Assembly (NCBI RefSeq): GCF_030272615.1
Contig: NC_081412.1
Span: 481,378,872 to 481,442,871, forward strand
Direction of reading: 5' to 3'
Source of the DNA: Cryptomeria japonica
Lineage: Eukaryota; Streptophyta; Pinopsida; Cupressales; Cupressaceae
DNA length: 64,000 bases
In this document: positions 13,150-25,344 of the stretch, one piece after another
Layout of the letters: every line of letters begins with the position of its first letter
Position numbering within the stretch: the stretch's first letter is position 1
Notes under the pieces: model-generated
The model's database searches: none
Seen by the model: only the letters and a program-made list of their open reading frames with translations
What the model was told of the DNA's origin: nothing
Position numbers and translations under genes: made by a program

Positions 13150-16100
13150 CTTATCCGCTTGAAGGCTTGAGATCTGATTATTTAAGGCTACAATATATCC
13201 TTGAATACTTCTGGTTAATGTTACATTAGGGTCAAAATATTGAGAAATACTAGCAAGCTTTCCCTAGCAGACACCTATATGTTTATCAATATCAATAGTG
13301 AACTTAGGTAAAATGAGGCAAGATTTATATAATTTACCAACTTCTAACAATGTGTCAGAAATAGTCCACAATCTCTTATTCAGTGTTATCCTATCATCTT
13401 CAATCATTTTCAGGAATGTTTGTTTTCTAACTTCCTTAAACCCGTCCAAAACTTTCTGAGTAGTTGTCTTCTCCAAAGAATCAAAATTAGTATTTACGTT
13501 CGTAATGAATTGTAATAATTTATCGGAGGGGCTGTTATTTGAATCTAACTGTACATTGGAAGCCACCTTCTGTTAAACATCTAAGACATCAAAATTAGCT
13601 TTTTGTCTTCATTCTCTGATTTCACCAGATCTTGACTGGCTTGGGCTTGCACTGCATCAAGCCTTGCACTGCATCAGCAAGCATAAGCTTCTCGGTAGGA
13701 GACATCTTCCCAAGATCAACTAAGCCATCAAGATTGATTGGAATCTATGGCGGGATCCCTATAACTGAAGGAGTGGCAATTGTTGGACCAACTACGCCTT
13801 TACCTTTGTCAACCTTAGCTTCCTCAACCTCTCCTGGCACATCATCCTTCTTCTCTCCCTTGTCCCCAATACCAGTCTGTTGAATCATAGGGGCTGCAGA
13901 GCTATCTATCACCAAAGGATTTGTCACCAGTCTCAGCATCAATTGTGGTATTACCTTGGTCTTTCGGTTGATCTTCAGACTGAGTCTCAACCTCCTGACT
14001 TCTAGAGACACCTTGCTTATCTTTTGGTTGAGATGGTCTAAATGCATCTTTGTATAGAGGGAAATTCTAAATAATGTTTCTCCATATCTCCTCTATCTCT
14101 TTCCTGATCTCCTCTACATTCCCAATCATTAATCTATTGATTATGTTCTTACTTCTGAATTCCTTTTTGTTTGCCTCTTCAATTAGGCTCTTTGCTTCAT
14201 CGTGAGTAATACAAGTACATACATTTACTAGCTCTCTCCCCTTCATTTCTCTGTCAATTTTGCTTGCATTCATTCTTCAAGCATCTATTAAACTATACAA
14301 GTCCTTTGGAATGGACTTTTCTAATTCAATTAATGTCTTACTAAAATTATGTAAGTATAATACTACCATTTCCTCAACTTTCCTTTGGTCACCATCATCA
14401 AAATGCTCAAAATTTGCTTCAAGATTCTTCAAATTGCCATCCACTAATATTTCATCTATCAATTGATCTATTGATAGTGGAGCAATGTTTGTGTACTTAC
14501 CTTGTATGTTTCTAGACTCAAAATCTTTGTCGAGTTAACTTTTGACCTGTCTAACTCTTTGGGATCTTCTAGTAGGAGCAGGATCCGACTTAGTCTTTTT
14601 TCTTTGTTGTGCTCCATCGGATTGAGGCTTTCTCATTAATCAAACAAACCTTCCCTTTTTCTAAGCTCTTCCTGCCTCTTCCTCAGATTTAGTTTCTGAG
14701 GCCAATGGAGATACTGCAACATAGGTTCTTTGGGTTTTTCTTTATGTTTCAACACACCTTTTCCGGATGGGCTAGGTGTTGTAGGTTATGCCACCAGAGC
14801 AGGAGCAAACTTAGTTTCCTTAGGTTTTTCCTTGGAGGGAACCTAATCAACCTTGGGTTTCTTGGTTTCCTCTTTCGCCTCCTTTTGTGCATGTTTTTCT
14901 CTTGCTTTCTTTACCTTGTCCTTGGTGAAACCCATTTGAGCAACTACTTCTTTTTCCATTTGAGTGACTTTTCTCTTCTGGACAAGAGCAATGAACTACA
15001 TATGTAAACTAAGGTCCTTCTCCTTGAATGTGCCAAATCTCCCTTCCTTGGTATCCATCGGTTGACTCAAAAGGTGTTGTGCATATGCCTCAAGTGTACT
15101 AGAGTCAACTTCATACCCCATGGGCATGATCCAGACTATCCGAGGCTCCACTACTTCCATCAGACACTGATCCTTATCAACCATGAAGCAAATGGTTTTC
15201 TCATATTTCTAAACTACCTCTTTAGGAATCCTCTCCTTGTTCTTCATTGCAACTTGGAAGGTTTTAGAATATCCCCAGAGGGAACATATCCTCATGGTTG
15301 CATCACCAACTCCCCATAGACCTTCCTTGATTTGCATGGTCACCGGTCTATCATAGGCCCATTGGACCTTACCATTGATATTGGGTATCTCATTCAGGAA
15401 GTACAGTGCCCGACAAATAAGGAGTGTACCATATTTAAAAGTATGCTTTTTATCCTACTTAATCTTCTTCATATTGCTCAATAATTCATTTAGAAGTGGA
15501 GTGCACAAATCATACCTCTTATCTTCCTTCAGCATTTGGTACACATAGTAGATAGTAGTACCAGAAACAAAATTGTATCGACTGGATTGATAAACCTTGT
15601 ATCCAACTACCATTGAAACAAACTTCACATCATTCTCCTAAATATCATTCACAGTCATGGCTCTCTTGTCAAATTTGGATCTAATGGTAGCTATGATAGT
15701 GTCATTTGATACTTTTCTTAAATTGGGCACATCACCGGTTTCAGCTAAACCAGTTACAACATAGATTGCTTGCTTGGTGATTTTGTGAGGCCTATCAAGT
15801 CATATAAACTCATCATGCACACAGCTAAGGATGTAGTGGATCCATTCTACCTCATCAAACAACAAAAAATGCACGAACTATGAGAAACCCTTATCCTACA
15901 ACACCTTATGTTTGGGTTTGAGATTTCCTAAACCGTCGGTCAATTACTTGTTGTAGAGGTCCAACATGTCTGCATTCCCAAGCTCTTTAAGGTCACAATG
16001 AATGTAGGCCTCAATATCTTCATTGTGCAACACGTTGTAGGGAACAAATGAGAATGCACCTTCTGGATCATCCTTGACCGATTTAAATGGATGTTTTTGA

Positions 16101-16168
16101 AAGACTGGACAAGCCCTATCCTTAATTTCAACCACTAGAGGAGTCACAATACCAGAAACTAAGGCCAT
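13150..16168 (-). pseudogene. ORF2 of element C, long protein of unknown function
   Basis: Reading the minus strand from about 16168 (MALVSGIVTPLVVEIKDR) gives a frame of roughly 1,000 codons with several stops and shifts. The N-terminal third is compact and matches ORF2 of B. The middle contains conserved-looking segments such as VGYKVYQSSRYNFVSG and MPMGYEVDSSTLEAY. The C-terminal half is rich in Lys and Glu and probably coiled. It replaces pol in this family: no DSGA protease, integrase zinc finger, DDE or YVDD reverse-transcriptase motif is visible. It lies about 400 bp downstream of gag in a separate frame. I do not recognise the family, and the element probably depended on another element for reverse transcription. 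Confidence 0.6.
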
Positions 16169-16574
16169 TTTGAATCCTAGGGTTTGCAAAAAACTAAAAA
16201 TATGAACAGATAAATACCTTGCTTCACAACCGAGCACTAAAATTCACTTAGAAGTTGCTAAAATTATTGTTGAGATCATCAAGTTGCTTTTCTCTCTCCT
16301 TTTCTCTTACTCGCTTGATCGCATTGTGACAAATGAAGTCTTGAGATGCACTTTTATCCTTCAAAAACCTAATTTTTCACTGTAATAAATGCAGTAACCG
16401 ATTATCATGATCTTCATGAAATTTCATACCAGAGCACAAGATCCTTCAGAAACTTCTAGATATCATCAGCACAAATGATTCAGTCCTTCTGCAATCTTTT
16501 GGAATCAATTGTAGACCACTAAAGAGGGGGATCTTACAATCTACATGAAAAAGCTCCCCCCAAGGCATAAAACC

Positions 16575-17738
16575 CTAGTTACCGGTTGAAGATCTTGCAC
16601 CGGATTTGGGTGCAGACCCATTGTCAACTCTTGATTCATCCTTTCTCACCCACATCTTCTCATGCTTCTCCTCAATCTCTTCTATTTTTTCTTTTCCTCT
16701 CTCATCTGATTTGTTCTTGTCTACCAGAGCACTGTTCTTGCTTTTGCAGTACTTTTCAATGTGACCGGTATTGTTGCATGCTCGACAAACAACATTATTC
16801 TGCATAGGTCTGAAGTTCATCTGATTTGGTGTTGTCCTGCATTGATTAGAGATGTGTCCAAACATTCCACAAGAATAGAATCTCTTGTTTTGAAAGTTAT
16901 TTACTATTGCTCTACACACATTTGACTTATGTCCAAAATTATTGCATATTAAACAATGATCGGTAAAGGTACGAACATTGTTCATGTTGTTTACTCCATT
17001 ATTCATCCTACTTCTGCACTGACTAGCCATATGACCAAATTTATTGCAAGTAAAACATCTACCATTGAATTTATGAGCATTAGGTTGTCTTACTAGAAGA
17101 TTCTTGCTCTTCTTCTGATCAAGTTTTGTATTACCTTGTCCAGATCTGGAGGATTCACCTTTCTCAAATCCTAGACCTCGCATGTCCTTTCCATGTCTCT
17201 GACTTTCCAGCATCTCATCAAACCTTGCTAAACTAGCTTTGAATTTGTCTTTGTATTCATTGGCAGTAGCTATTTCATCCATCGAGGTAGCAATCTGTCT
17301 TTCAATTTCTTGACCATTATTCCTTGATTGTGTCAACTCAAGCTTCAACTGATCATTCTCATAGGTAAGCTTGAAGCATTCGTCAACTCTTTCCTTCAGT
17401 GATTGTGCCAGATCCTCTTATTTCTTCTTCCAATCCTCAATTTCCTTAGCCAGTCTCATCATAATGGATTGCATCTCATTCTTCAAAGCAACATTCTCTC
17501 TCTCAAGCTTGTCAGCCGCATCAACTTTATCTTGGTATTCTATGATTTGATCTTCTTTCTCCTTCAACTTGTCCATTAATTTCTTCCTCTTTTCTCTATA
17601 GATACTTGCTTGATCCTTCAACTCACTAATGAAATCATCAACACCATTCAGGTTCTTCTTTAAGGTACATATCTCATTTCCAACTGCATCAAGATCCTCA
17701 AGTGCCACATTGAGTTGTCTCTGAAAATCGGAATCCAT
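16575..17738 (-). pseudogene. gag zinc-knuckle protein of element C, nearly intact
   Basis: From MDSDFQRQLNVALEDLDAVG (17738) a single frame of about 387 codons runs to 16575, broken by one stop at 17418-17420. Residues 1 to about 190 are a charged coiled coil. Four CCHC knuckles follow, all with the full set of ligands: CFTCNKFGHMASQC, CLICNNFGHKSNVC, a third beginning YSCGMFGHISNQC, and CRACNNTGHIEKYC. The tail is Ser/Gly-rich. Gag normally binds element RNA and forms the particle. The close match to the broken gag of B identifies one family. The single stop makes this the best template for the family protein. Confidence 0.8.
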
Positions 17739-17773
17739 AGAATCAATCTCCCAGATCTTCCTCAAAGGAACTA

Positions 17774-17786
17774 GGCTCTGATACCA
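17774..17786 (-). promoter_or_regulatory. Primer-binding site of element C
   Basis: On the minus strand TGGTATCAGAGCC lies two bases inside the 5' LTR end, matching the primer site of element B. Confidence 0.8.
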
Positions 17787-17788
17787 AT

Positions 17789-18107
17789 TGTTAGAATCAT
17801 ATATCACTGAGAGGGGGGGCGGGGGGTGAATCAATGATCTACCATAAATCAAATCCACAAACTCATTCTTTATCCATCGGTTAGCAATGCATAACATAAA
17901 GAACATAAACATGCTGTAAATAAACCACAAATCCACAACACCACAATTTTTACGTGGAAACCCGAAAAGGGAAAAACCACGGTGGGGCTGGAACCCACAA
18001 TATTCATATGCTATGGCCAAGAGTACATAAATATTACATAGATGGGGAATGCACTTGCATTCAAGCTCATTGCCTAGAGCTCACTGCTCAAATATAGTTG
18101 TTTGAAA
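17789..18107 (-). mobile_element. 5' LTR of retrotransposon C, truncated
   Basis: The sequence matches the 3' LTR of C from its CTAACA end inward for about 320 bp. It then stops at GTTTGAAAC, where unrelated sequence begins. About 640 bp of LTR, including the TG end, are missing, so no target duplication can be checked and C cannot have promoter activity from this end. Confidence 0.8.
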
Positions 18108-18505
18108 CCTCTCTATTTCATAACACTTAGGTGGAGCCCAAAGTGCTAACACTAAAATTTAGGACCAAAAACATGAACAATTTAAGTTTCATTGACCCAT
18201 TCATATTTTTGTCCTCAAAGAGGTGTCTATATCTAGTTTGGATCTAACCCATACTTGCTTTTCTGAATAAAAAAACTGTACGGGTTTTTCACACTATATA
18301 TTTTGTAAACCCATTTGACCACCTAAGCATTTTAGGGGCCATCAATGTGAATAGATTAAGGGAAAGTAACCCAAACATGGTATGTAGAGTTAAAGTAGCC
18401 CTCTCCCTCCCCCCCTCTCTCTCCAACCACTCTCTCTTTCAACCTCTCTCCCCTCCCCTCCCTTCCCTTCCATCTCTCTTTCTCTTTCTCAACCTCTCCC
18501 TTCCT

Positions 18506-18539
<34 letters not shown>

Positions 18540-18940
18540 ACTCATCTCCCCCCCTCTCTCTCTTTCTACCCCTCTTCTCCACCCTTCCCCCACCTCTCTT
18601 CCCCTTTCCCTCCCCTACCTATCCCCCCCTCTCTATTTTATAACACTTAGGTAGAGGCAAAAGCGATAGCACTAACGTTTAGGACCAAAAATATAGACAG
18701 GTTAAGTTTCCAAAACTAGTTCCTGTTGTTGTCCCTAAAGAGGTGCTCATATCTTGTTTGGGTCTATAGTGTCAAAAACCCGCACACGGTTTATATTATT
18801 AAAAACCTGTATGGGTTCTCACAAGTATAGATGTTGCAAATCCATTTGGCCACCCAGGCATTTCAGGGGCAAAAAACATGAATGGGTTAAGGAAAAGTAA
18901 CTTGTACATGCATTATGTTGAGTTAAAGTGGATTGACAAC
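18108..18940. repeat. Duplicated 290 bp segment flanking a CT-rich microsatellite
   Basis: Two diverged direct copies, about 18110-18395 and 18632-18930, both begin with CTCTCTATTT and ATAACACTTAGGT. They share GTTTAGGACCAAAAA-type and GGCCACCCAGGCATTTCAG-type segments. The spacer (about 18398-18640) is a pure pyrimidine C/T microsatellite. The proline/serine/leucine-rich open frames in it are translations of this simple repeat, not genes. Confidence 0.75.
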
Positions 18941-19229
18941 AACCAAAGAAGCACAAAAAAAAGCCCAGTGAATGTCTCACTACAACTGTTTCTTCCTTTC
19001 TATGACATTCTCGGACAATGTAAGAGTTTATTTTATTTTATATGACTTCAAATGATTGAAATGTATTTAATTAATTTGATTGTTCGATTCTTTTTTGTTT
19101 GTTTAATACTTTGATTATCAAATTCAATGATTTTCATGTTATTTTATGACATGATTTGGTTGTTCAATTTGTATAATATTTTCTAATGTATATGACGTTA
19201 TTTAGGTCATTTGATATTAATGATGGGAA

Positions 19230-20251
19230 GGAACATGCGAAGAACATTTGAATCCCAATAGGTAGCAAATAAAAGACAAAGGGAGCACATGAGAAGACTA
19301 CGTGAAGTGAAAAAAATGGGAGGAGAGAATATGTCGTCTACACCAACTCAATTACATTTACATGTACTAAATGAACCTAATGCAAACAAAGAAAAAGTGT
19401 CAATCAACTATCAATCAATTGTACTTAATGCAAACTAAGAACATACACCAATATTAACACCTCCTATAATTATTCGTAGAAAACCAAAGTATCTAATTGA
19501 CGTTGATGAAAATATTTTGAAGCCAATGCCCAATAAAATTCCAAAACACAATTGTAGAAGAATGGCTAATAGAATATGGAAAAACTATTTTGAGAGCTTA
19601 AATCAAACTTGAAGATTCCAATTAATCCTTGAAATGATTAAAAATCTGAATTTTAGAGACACAATGAAAAATCTTGGATTAAGATCATCCAAAAATAATA
19701 GTAAAAAATTATAGTGAGAAACATATTTGATGTGTATCAAGTAATTGGTTTGACATCACATACTAAAGATTCCAATATTACCTGATGTGTTATTACATCA
19801 ACCATAATGAGCAAGGAAACTAAAAAATCTCATTTAATAAGAAAACCAAGTAAGTCGTTAAAGATAAGTAGAACAACACTACACCATGCCTTAGGGAGGC
19901 GTGACGAAATTAAGGATCCTAACAACAATTCTCTTTGGCCATTCTCAGGTTGACTTCCGTGCAAAGACAAGGTTGTTTTTGATGCATTGAGAGCATTAAT
20001 TGATTTTTTTTGGCATGGAAACACAAGAGTTTTGCCCAATCAAAGAGATGTTGTTAGAAGACGAATTGGATCTAGAAATCGTGAGGCACATCCGAAACAC
20101 TTTTTGGATTTGACTCAAACACAATTTTATAAAAAAATCATTTAAATATATCTTAAAATAAGAATTAGTCAAAGGTTTTTTGAAATGGCAAAAACTTTTT
20201 ATGTCAAGATAAATCATGCATGCATTACATGTTGTTGTAGGATGCATATTC
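19230..20251 (+). pseudogene. Transposase-like protein, N-terminal part (broken)
   Basis: Several in-frame blocks separated by stops read as one old protein: RRKPKYLIDVDENILKPMPN near 19480, then a basic block around FWHGNTRVLPNQRDVVRRRI near 20010. Cys-rich NHACITCCCRMH at 20210-20245 lies just before an LTR insertion. The order matches a family of uncharacterised plant and animal repeat proteins that I associate with DNA transposons, with a Cys/His region N-terminal to a conserved core. Superfamily assignment is uncertain. The same gene resumes at 21830. Confidence 0.5.
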
Positions 20252-21756
20252 TGTTAATCTTAGAGGATCTGGTTAATACTGAGAGGAGGGGTGAATCAAC
20301 ATTAACAACAATATCAAACTTAAAACTTGAACTTACAAAACTTCACCAAATCAATCATAAACCAATAATAAACTCTTTATCGTTACCAATAATCACCGAT
20401 AACCAACTGTTAAACCGATTTATCAGAACTGCTCATTAAGTGTTCATCAACATGCATAAACTGAAAGTAAAACATAACGACACATAAAAACATTCACCAT
20501 ATGAACACCATGATTTTCACATGGAAACCCAAATAGGGAAAAACCATGGTGGGAATTGGTACCCACAAAAATTGTGCACTCTGTCAGAATACGCCTTGTT
20601 AGGAGCCTAGCCCGGTTAGAAGCTTACAAAGATGCCTTGTCAGGAGTAGACCTTGTTAGAAGTCACCCGATTAAGGGATTTAGATGATGAGCCCTGTTAG
20701 GAGCTTTGACCTATTAGGATCAACCTCACAAGAGGAATTAACACTCAGATGTTGATCTACCCAGTTAAGGGATTTACAATGTAAGGCATGTTAGGACCTA
20801 CCCGGTTAAGGGATTTTGACTGCTGGAACTATCAGGGAACAACATTGAACGATCTAGGTATAGCCCTTAATTGCTTGCTCGATCATATCCAATTTTGCTC
20901 AAAATTTGCTACTCTTTGGCAGATCTCATACTCTAGTTCGGCTTCACACTCTTCTCAAAACCACCGACACGACAAAGATCAACTGTACTAACCTTAATAA
21001 CCTTTACAACCTAGTCGGTTATAAAACCCTAAGACTTACAACATAGATCATCAAAAATCTTTTACAACTCATTGAAAATCTTCATTGATCATCATATGGA
21101 TTATTACAATCAATTACAATCATTGAATGATCATCGCATCTCGATCTGATACAAAGTCAAACCCTTAGAACACTCCGCTAAGCACTTTGTACATTCCCAA
21201 GAAATTTGCTCTTCAAACGTACCAACACATCATTCAAACACTTCACGCGGTTTGTGCCATGTCATCACCAACATTTGAACTTGATGTAGATCACCGCCAA
21301 ACCAAAAATCATTACCGGTTAAGGGAATTCTTTACCGGTCATTATACCCTTCTTAAACCCTAGCAAAAATACAACATAAATCATAAACATGACTTCCAGT
21401 AACCAAAACATGATGCAGTTCCAGTCAGATACATATTACAATGATACAAACTCACATTCCAAACCACAACACTTCAATCATCACCAATCACCAGATTTAA
21501 TCAAAACATCTCCTCGTTTACTGGTTAAGGTCCTAATTTCCAGTTCATTGTCTTCAATATCGGTAAGGCATTTCAAGTAGACCAAAAAGACTTAGATGAC
21601 AAAATACAACATAGTAAACATCAATTGCCATCAATGACAACACAAATAACTGATCAAAGTCATCCAATCATGCAGTCAATCTCTTCATCAGAAACAATCC
21701 TTTATCGGTTCGGTCATCATTCTTCATCTACATTAGTTATGCCAATCATGCCAACA
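20252..21756 (-). mobile_element. Solo LTR inserted in the transposase-like gene
   Basis: The unit begins TGTTAATC and ends GCCAACA on the plus strand. The minus strand therefore starts TGTTGGCATGATTGGC, the same opening as the LTRs of B and C. It is about 1.5 kb, with no internal region and no partner LTR. The flanking pentamers TATTC (20247-20251) and TGTTC (21757-21761) match at four of five bases. Inside, CCTGTTAGGAG- and CCGGTTAAGGGATTT-like segments are repeated several times between about 20580 and 20820. A typical LTR 3'-end motif (GAGAGGAGGGGTGAATCA) lies near 20280. Confidence 0.7.
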
Positions 21757-21829
21757 TGTTCAATTTTTCATGCATTATGATATTTATCATCATATATGTT
21801 GTACCTTGCACACTAACGCTGTTTTGTAG

Positions 21830-23640
21830 GAATGTGGTATACAAGTACCTCTAAAGTCATCAAGAGATTTTGTTTTAGGTGTATTATGTAAGAGAGATGA
21901 TGGTTACATTTTTTATAATATGATGTGTTTAAAAGGGTCATGTGCTACATGTGGTGGTTTGCAACACTTGCAAAGATGTGTGCATTTAGAGAGCACACAT
22001 GAAATTGGAAAGAAACTTGTCTCTTTTGGAAAATACAAGTTAGTCACATATGGGGTAAAAGATGGAAAAGAGTTGAAGAGATGTGAGTTAGTCAATAAAG
22101 ATATACCTATAGCTGAATTTATGAGGTTTTTTCAAGAGAAACTAGTTTATGACTATGCAATGCACACACATAGAGCTCGATGGTTGGATGAGAAATTCAA
22201 GTCATGTAAAGATACATTTCCTCTTGGTACCATCATCTCTATTGTAGATTTTGTTGATAATTATACATTACAACCTCAAAATGAAGTGCAATCTCAGTAT
22301 TACCACTCTAAACAAGTTACTATTTCTGTACATGTAGCATTCATGCATGCACATGATAACACAAAGGAGGATAGAAAGATACCAAGAGAGTATCACTTCT
22401 ACATTAGTGATTATTGTAGTCATTTGATAGAGTTTGTGAAAGGATGCTTTCAACTTTACTATGATAATTTAAGGAAAAAAATATTAGATACAACCAACAC
22501 ATCATATGGTCAAATAACTACTCCTCACAATTCAAGAATGAAAGGATGTTTTATTGGTTGAGTAGGATGCATGCGACAAATGGTGTACAACATTTTTGAA
22601 ATTTCATTGAGGTTGGACATGGAAAGGGAGAGCATGACGGTGCAAGAGCGTGTATAAAAAGAGCCCTTGCTAGAGAAGAATTGAAGTACGAAGGTGGCAC
22701 AAAGTTGACAAATGCAACAACAATTGTGTGATGGTGTAATTCCATGATGGGACCAAATAGTGAAGAGAAGTTTACTATTTCTAGATATTTTTGGTTGATA
22801 CGTGAATCTAATGTTGAAAACTATGTATATTGTTGTACACTTACAAGATCAAATGACTTGCACTCATTTAGAAGTTCATATGCAAATTCACCAATTATTT
22901 ATACGAGAGCTCGATTGTATGTTTTTTCTCTTCATGTATGGATTTTTTGTGGGAAGAATTTGAATCACAAGTGTGGGTTGACGAATGGTCTTGTAGATGT
23001 TTAGTTCCCATTGACACATATCAAGTTCCCAAAGCACTATAGTTGAACTAGATCGAAGTATTAGTGGACTTTGACCATGTATTCAACCTAGTGGAACCAA
23101 GTATTGTGATTTACTACTTAGTTGAAATAAATTTTTTACCTCATTTTATTACATTTTAAATTGTTTGTGCTATTAATTTATCATTCAATAAAGTGCAGAT
23201 CATGTGTATGTGGTTATTGGCGATTAGAACAATGAAGAAGTAATGAATTACTTTTTGTGCCACTGTATTGAGGCAAAAAAAATTGACTACCACAATAGTT
23301 CATGGAGAGGATGTTGAGTGCCCAACAGGGTCTGTTGTTGTCACGGGGACATGGCTTAGAAGGTATCTTAGAAATAAATTTGATGTTTGGTTGTTTGAGG
23401 ACTTCAACACACACAAACATATTCTTCATTACTCTAACCTTGTTGTTGCAATGGATATTCAATTGGTTGAATATCATGGTAGACCACTTAATAAGAATTT
23501 ATGAAAAGTTCACGAATCTGATGATGAGGCAACACTTGACACAATAAGGGTTCGAGCTGATCCACAAGGTTCACTATATTGAACTTGGGCCAACTACAAG
23601 TATTCAGTGTGTTGGAGCATTAAAATGAAGATTGATTCTA
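21830..23640 (+). pseudogene. Transposase-like protein, core and C-terminal part (broken)
   Basis: The frame resumes after a plausible intron end (TTTTGTAG at 21822-21829) with ECGIQVPLKSSRDFVLGVLC and stays open to 22561. It includes a CATCGGLQHLQRC metal-binding-like motif and a block around NYTLQPQNEVQSQYYHSKQV. After frame breaks it continues with GHGKGEHDGARACIKRALAR (22610-22670), a hallmark of an uncharacterised transposase-like family. A C-terminal part follows (IVHGEDVECPTGSVVVTGTW, 23290-23350). At least four stops or shifts make it non-functional. Acidic residues that might form a DDE site cannot be assigned with confidence. Confidence 0.55.
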
Positions 23641-23724
23641 TGAAAGGGTAGAATAGTTTTGGAAATTTGGTATATATCCTTAGATGATTGACATTATATT
23701 TATTGTGGTCAATTGTTGTAAATT

Positions 23725-23960
23725 CATTTTTTTTTATAAATATAAACAACTATGAATAGATTTGTACCTATTTAGAGGCCAAATTTTGTATATATAAACA
23801 ACCATGGGCTGATTTGTATCTATTTAGAGACCAAATTTTGTATATAAATGACTATGAAGTCATTTGTACCTATTTAGAGGTCAAATTTTGTATATAAAAT
23901 GACCATGAGCTGACTTGTTCTTATTTAAAGGCCAATTTTTTAATATATAAACCACCTGTT
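23725..23960. repeat. Minisatellite, four units of about 60 bp
   Basis: Four imperfect head-to-tail units share the core TATTTAGAGGCCAAATTTTG followed by TATATAAA-type sequence and a short variable ACCATGAGCTGA-like stretch. Units differ by substitutions and small indels. It lies directly 3' of the transposase-like gene and could be its non-coding tail. Confidence 0.8.
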
Positions 23961-25344
23961 GGTCCTCGCAATTGGAATAGCAACTAGGTTCTAAAAACTC
24001 AGCTCAGGGATTGGACATCCTTACCAAGCAGCTACCTCTCCTATAGCAAAGGTTCATTTACTTTATCAACCAAGGACGTAAACTTGAAATGGGTCGGCAC
24101 TGTATGTGCACTAAGCTCAAATTGTAACCATTCTATCTTACTGTTGGAAAAGGAAGTTCTCTGAAACAAATATGTAGAAACATGATGACTTAACACTTTA
24201 TTAAAACTCACAATTGAAAATAACTTAAGAAAATTCTACTAATGACAATGTTTTGGTCGATGGACAAGAACTACTCTGCTTGCTTTGGTTGCAGGAACAG
24301 ATACAAGAACTATTTCCAGTGGCTACAAGAACGGTCGAATACCAAAACAACAACTCTAACAAAACATAAATTAACTGAAAAACACACAAGGACTACTCAC
24401 CAAGTGGGCCCCCTTGAGTGAATATATCCAGGACTTAGATAACAACTGATAAGCTCAAAATACCATCATCTTCTTTATTTCAAATTGATTGCACATACAT
24501 AAGTCTAAAAACTGAATACTAGTAATGCTATGGTTGTTATGTCTACCCCTGTGAGGAGATAGAGACCTTTATTTATAAGAAAACTTATAACAAAGTCCTA
24601 AATGATCAACCCACGTCCCAAAGGAATAGGTGAGTAGGACTTATTACATTAAAAGAAGAAGTCAACGCATGAATGCAAAACAACAACAATTGTCCTACTG
24701 CTGAGAAAATCTAGAGCAACCTCCTTCCTAGATTTATGTTCCATCAGGAACAATCATGAATGCTCCACAAATCCCTCTACTGAGGAAGCAACCAATTGCT
24801 TATGACCTTCTTCAATGCTGCCCCACTTTAACTGGGTTTGCATCCAACGACATGTTGATGTGTCTTTTAACCACAAGCTTAGTCATCCTTTCATCTTGGG
24901 TGACCCTGCATCATGGCGTTAATGTGCACAAAAGCATGTGTATCCATTGATGTTAACATAACATAAATTAAACCAAATTTTAAGATTAATTTAGATAATT
25001 TGCATAGATTGACTGTATAAAGATCATTAGATAACAACCTTAGGTCTAGGATAAATCAAGTCCAAAAATACTAAAAAGACATCAACCAAGAAAGTCCTAT
25101 GACCCATACATTACCCAAACATATGACCAAAGCAAGAGTTCTATGACAAAATTTGACAAAACGAAGCCATTATTTTGGCTCATCACCACCAATTGATTAT
25201 AAATGCATAAATGAAATTTTGTGATAAATTTTGTATCTGTGATTCCACTTGAAATTTTGTATGACTATATAATTCTTTTGTCAATGTGTAATTCATGCGT
25301 AATTCTTGTCAATGTGTAAATCTTTTGTTAATGCACAAAACTTA
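23961..25344. other. Non-coding spacer, nothing recognised
   Basis: No protein-like frame is visible. A TGTTGG at 23957 and a TTAACA at 24953-24958 would be possible LTR ends about 1 kb apart. No matching target duplication, primer site or second copy in the window supports this. Confidence 0.4.

Noticed and set aside
18347-18643. Pro/Ser/Leu-rich open frame
   Set aside because: It is a translation of the CT microsatellite, and the mirror frame on the other strand (Arg/Glu repeat) is the same artefact.
23957-24958. Candidate solo LTR with TGTTGG and TTAACA ends
   Set aside because: There is no matching pentamer duplication, no primer site and no second copy in the window.
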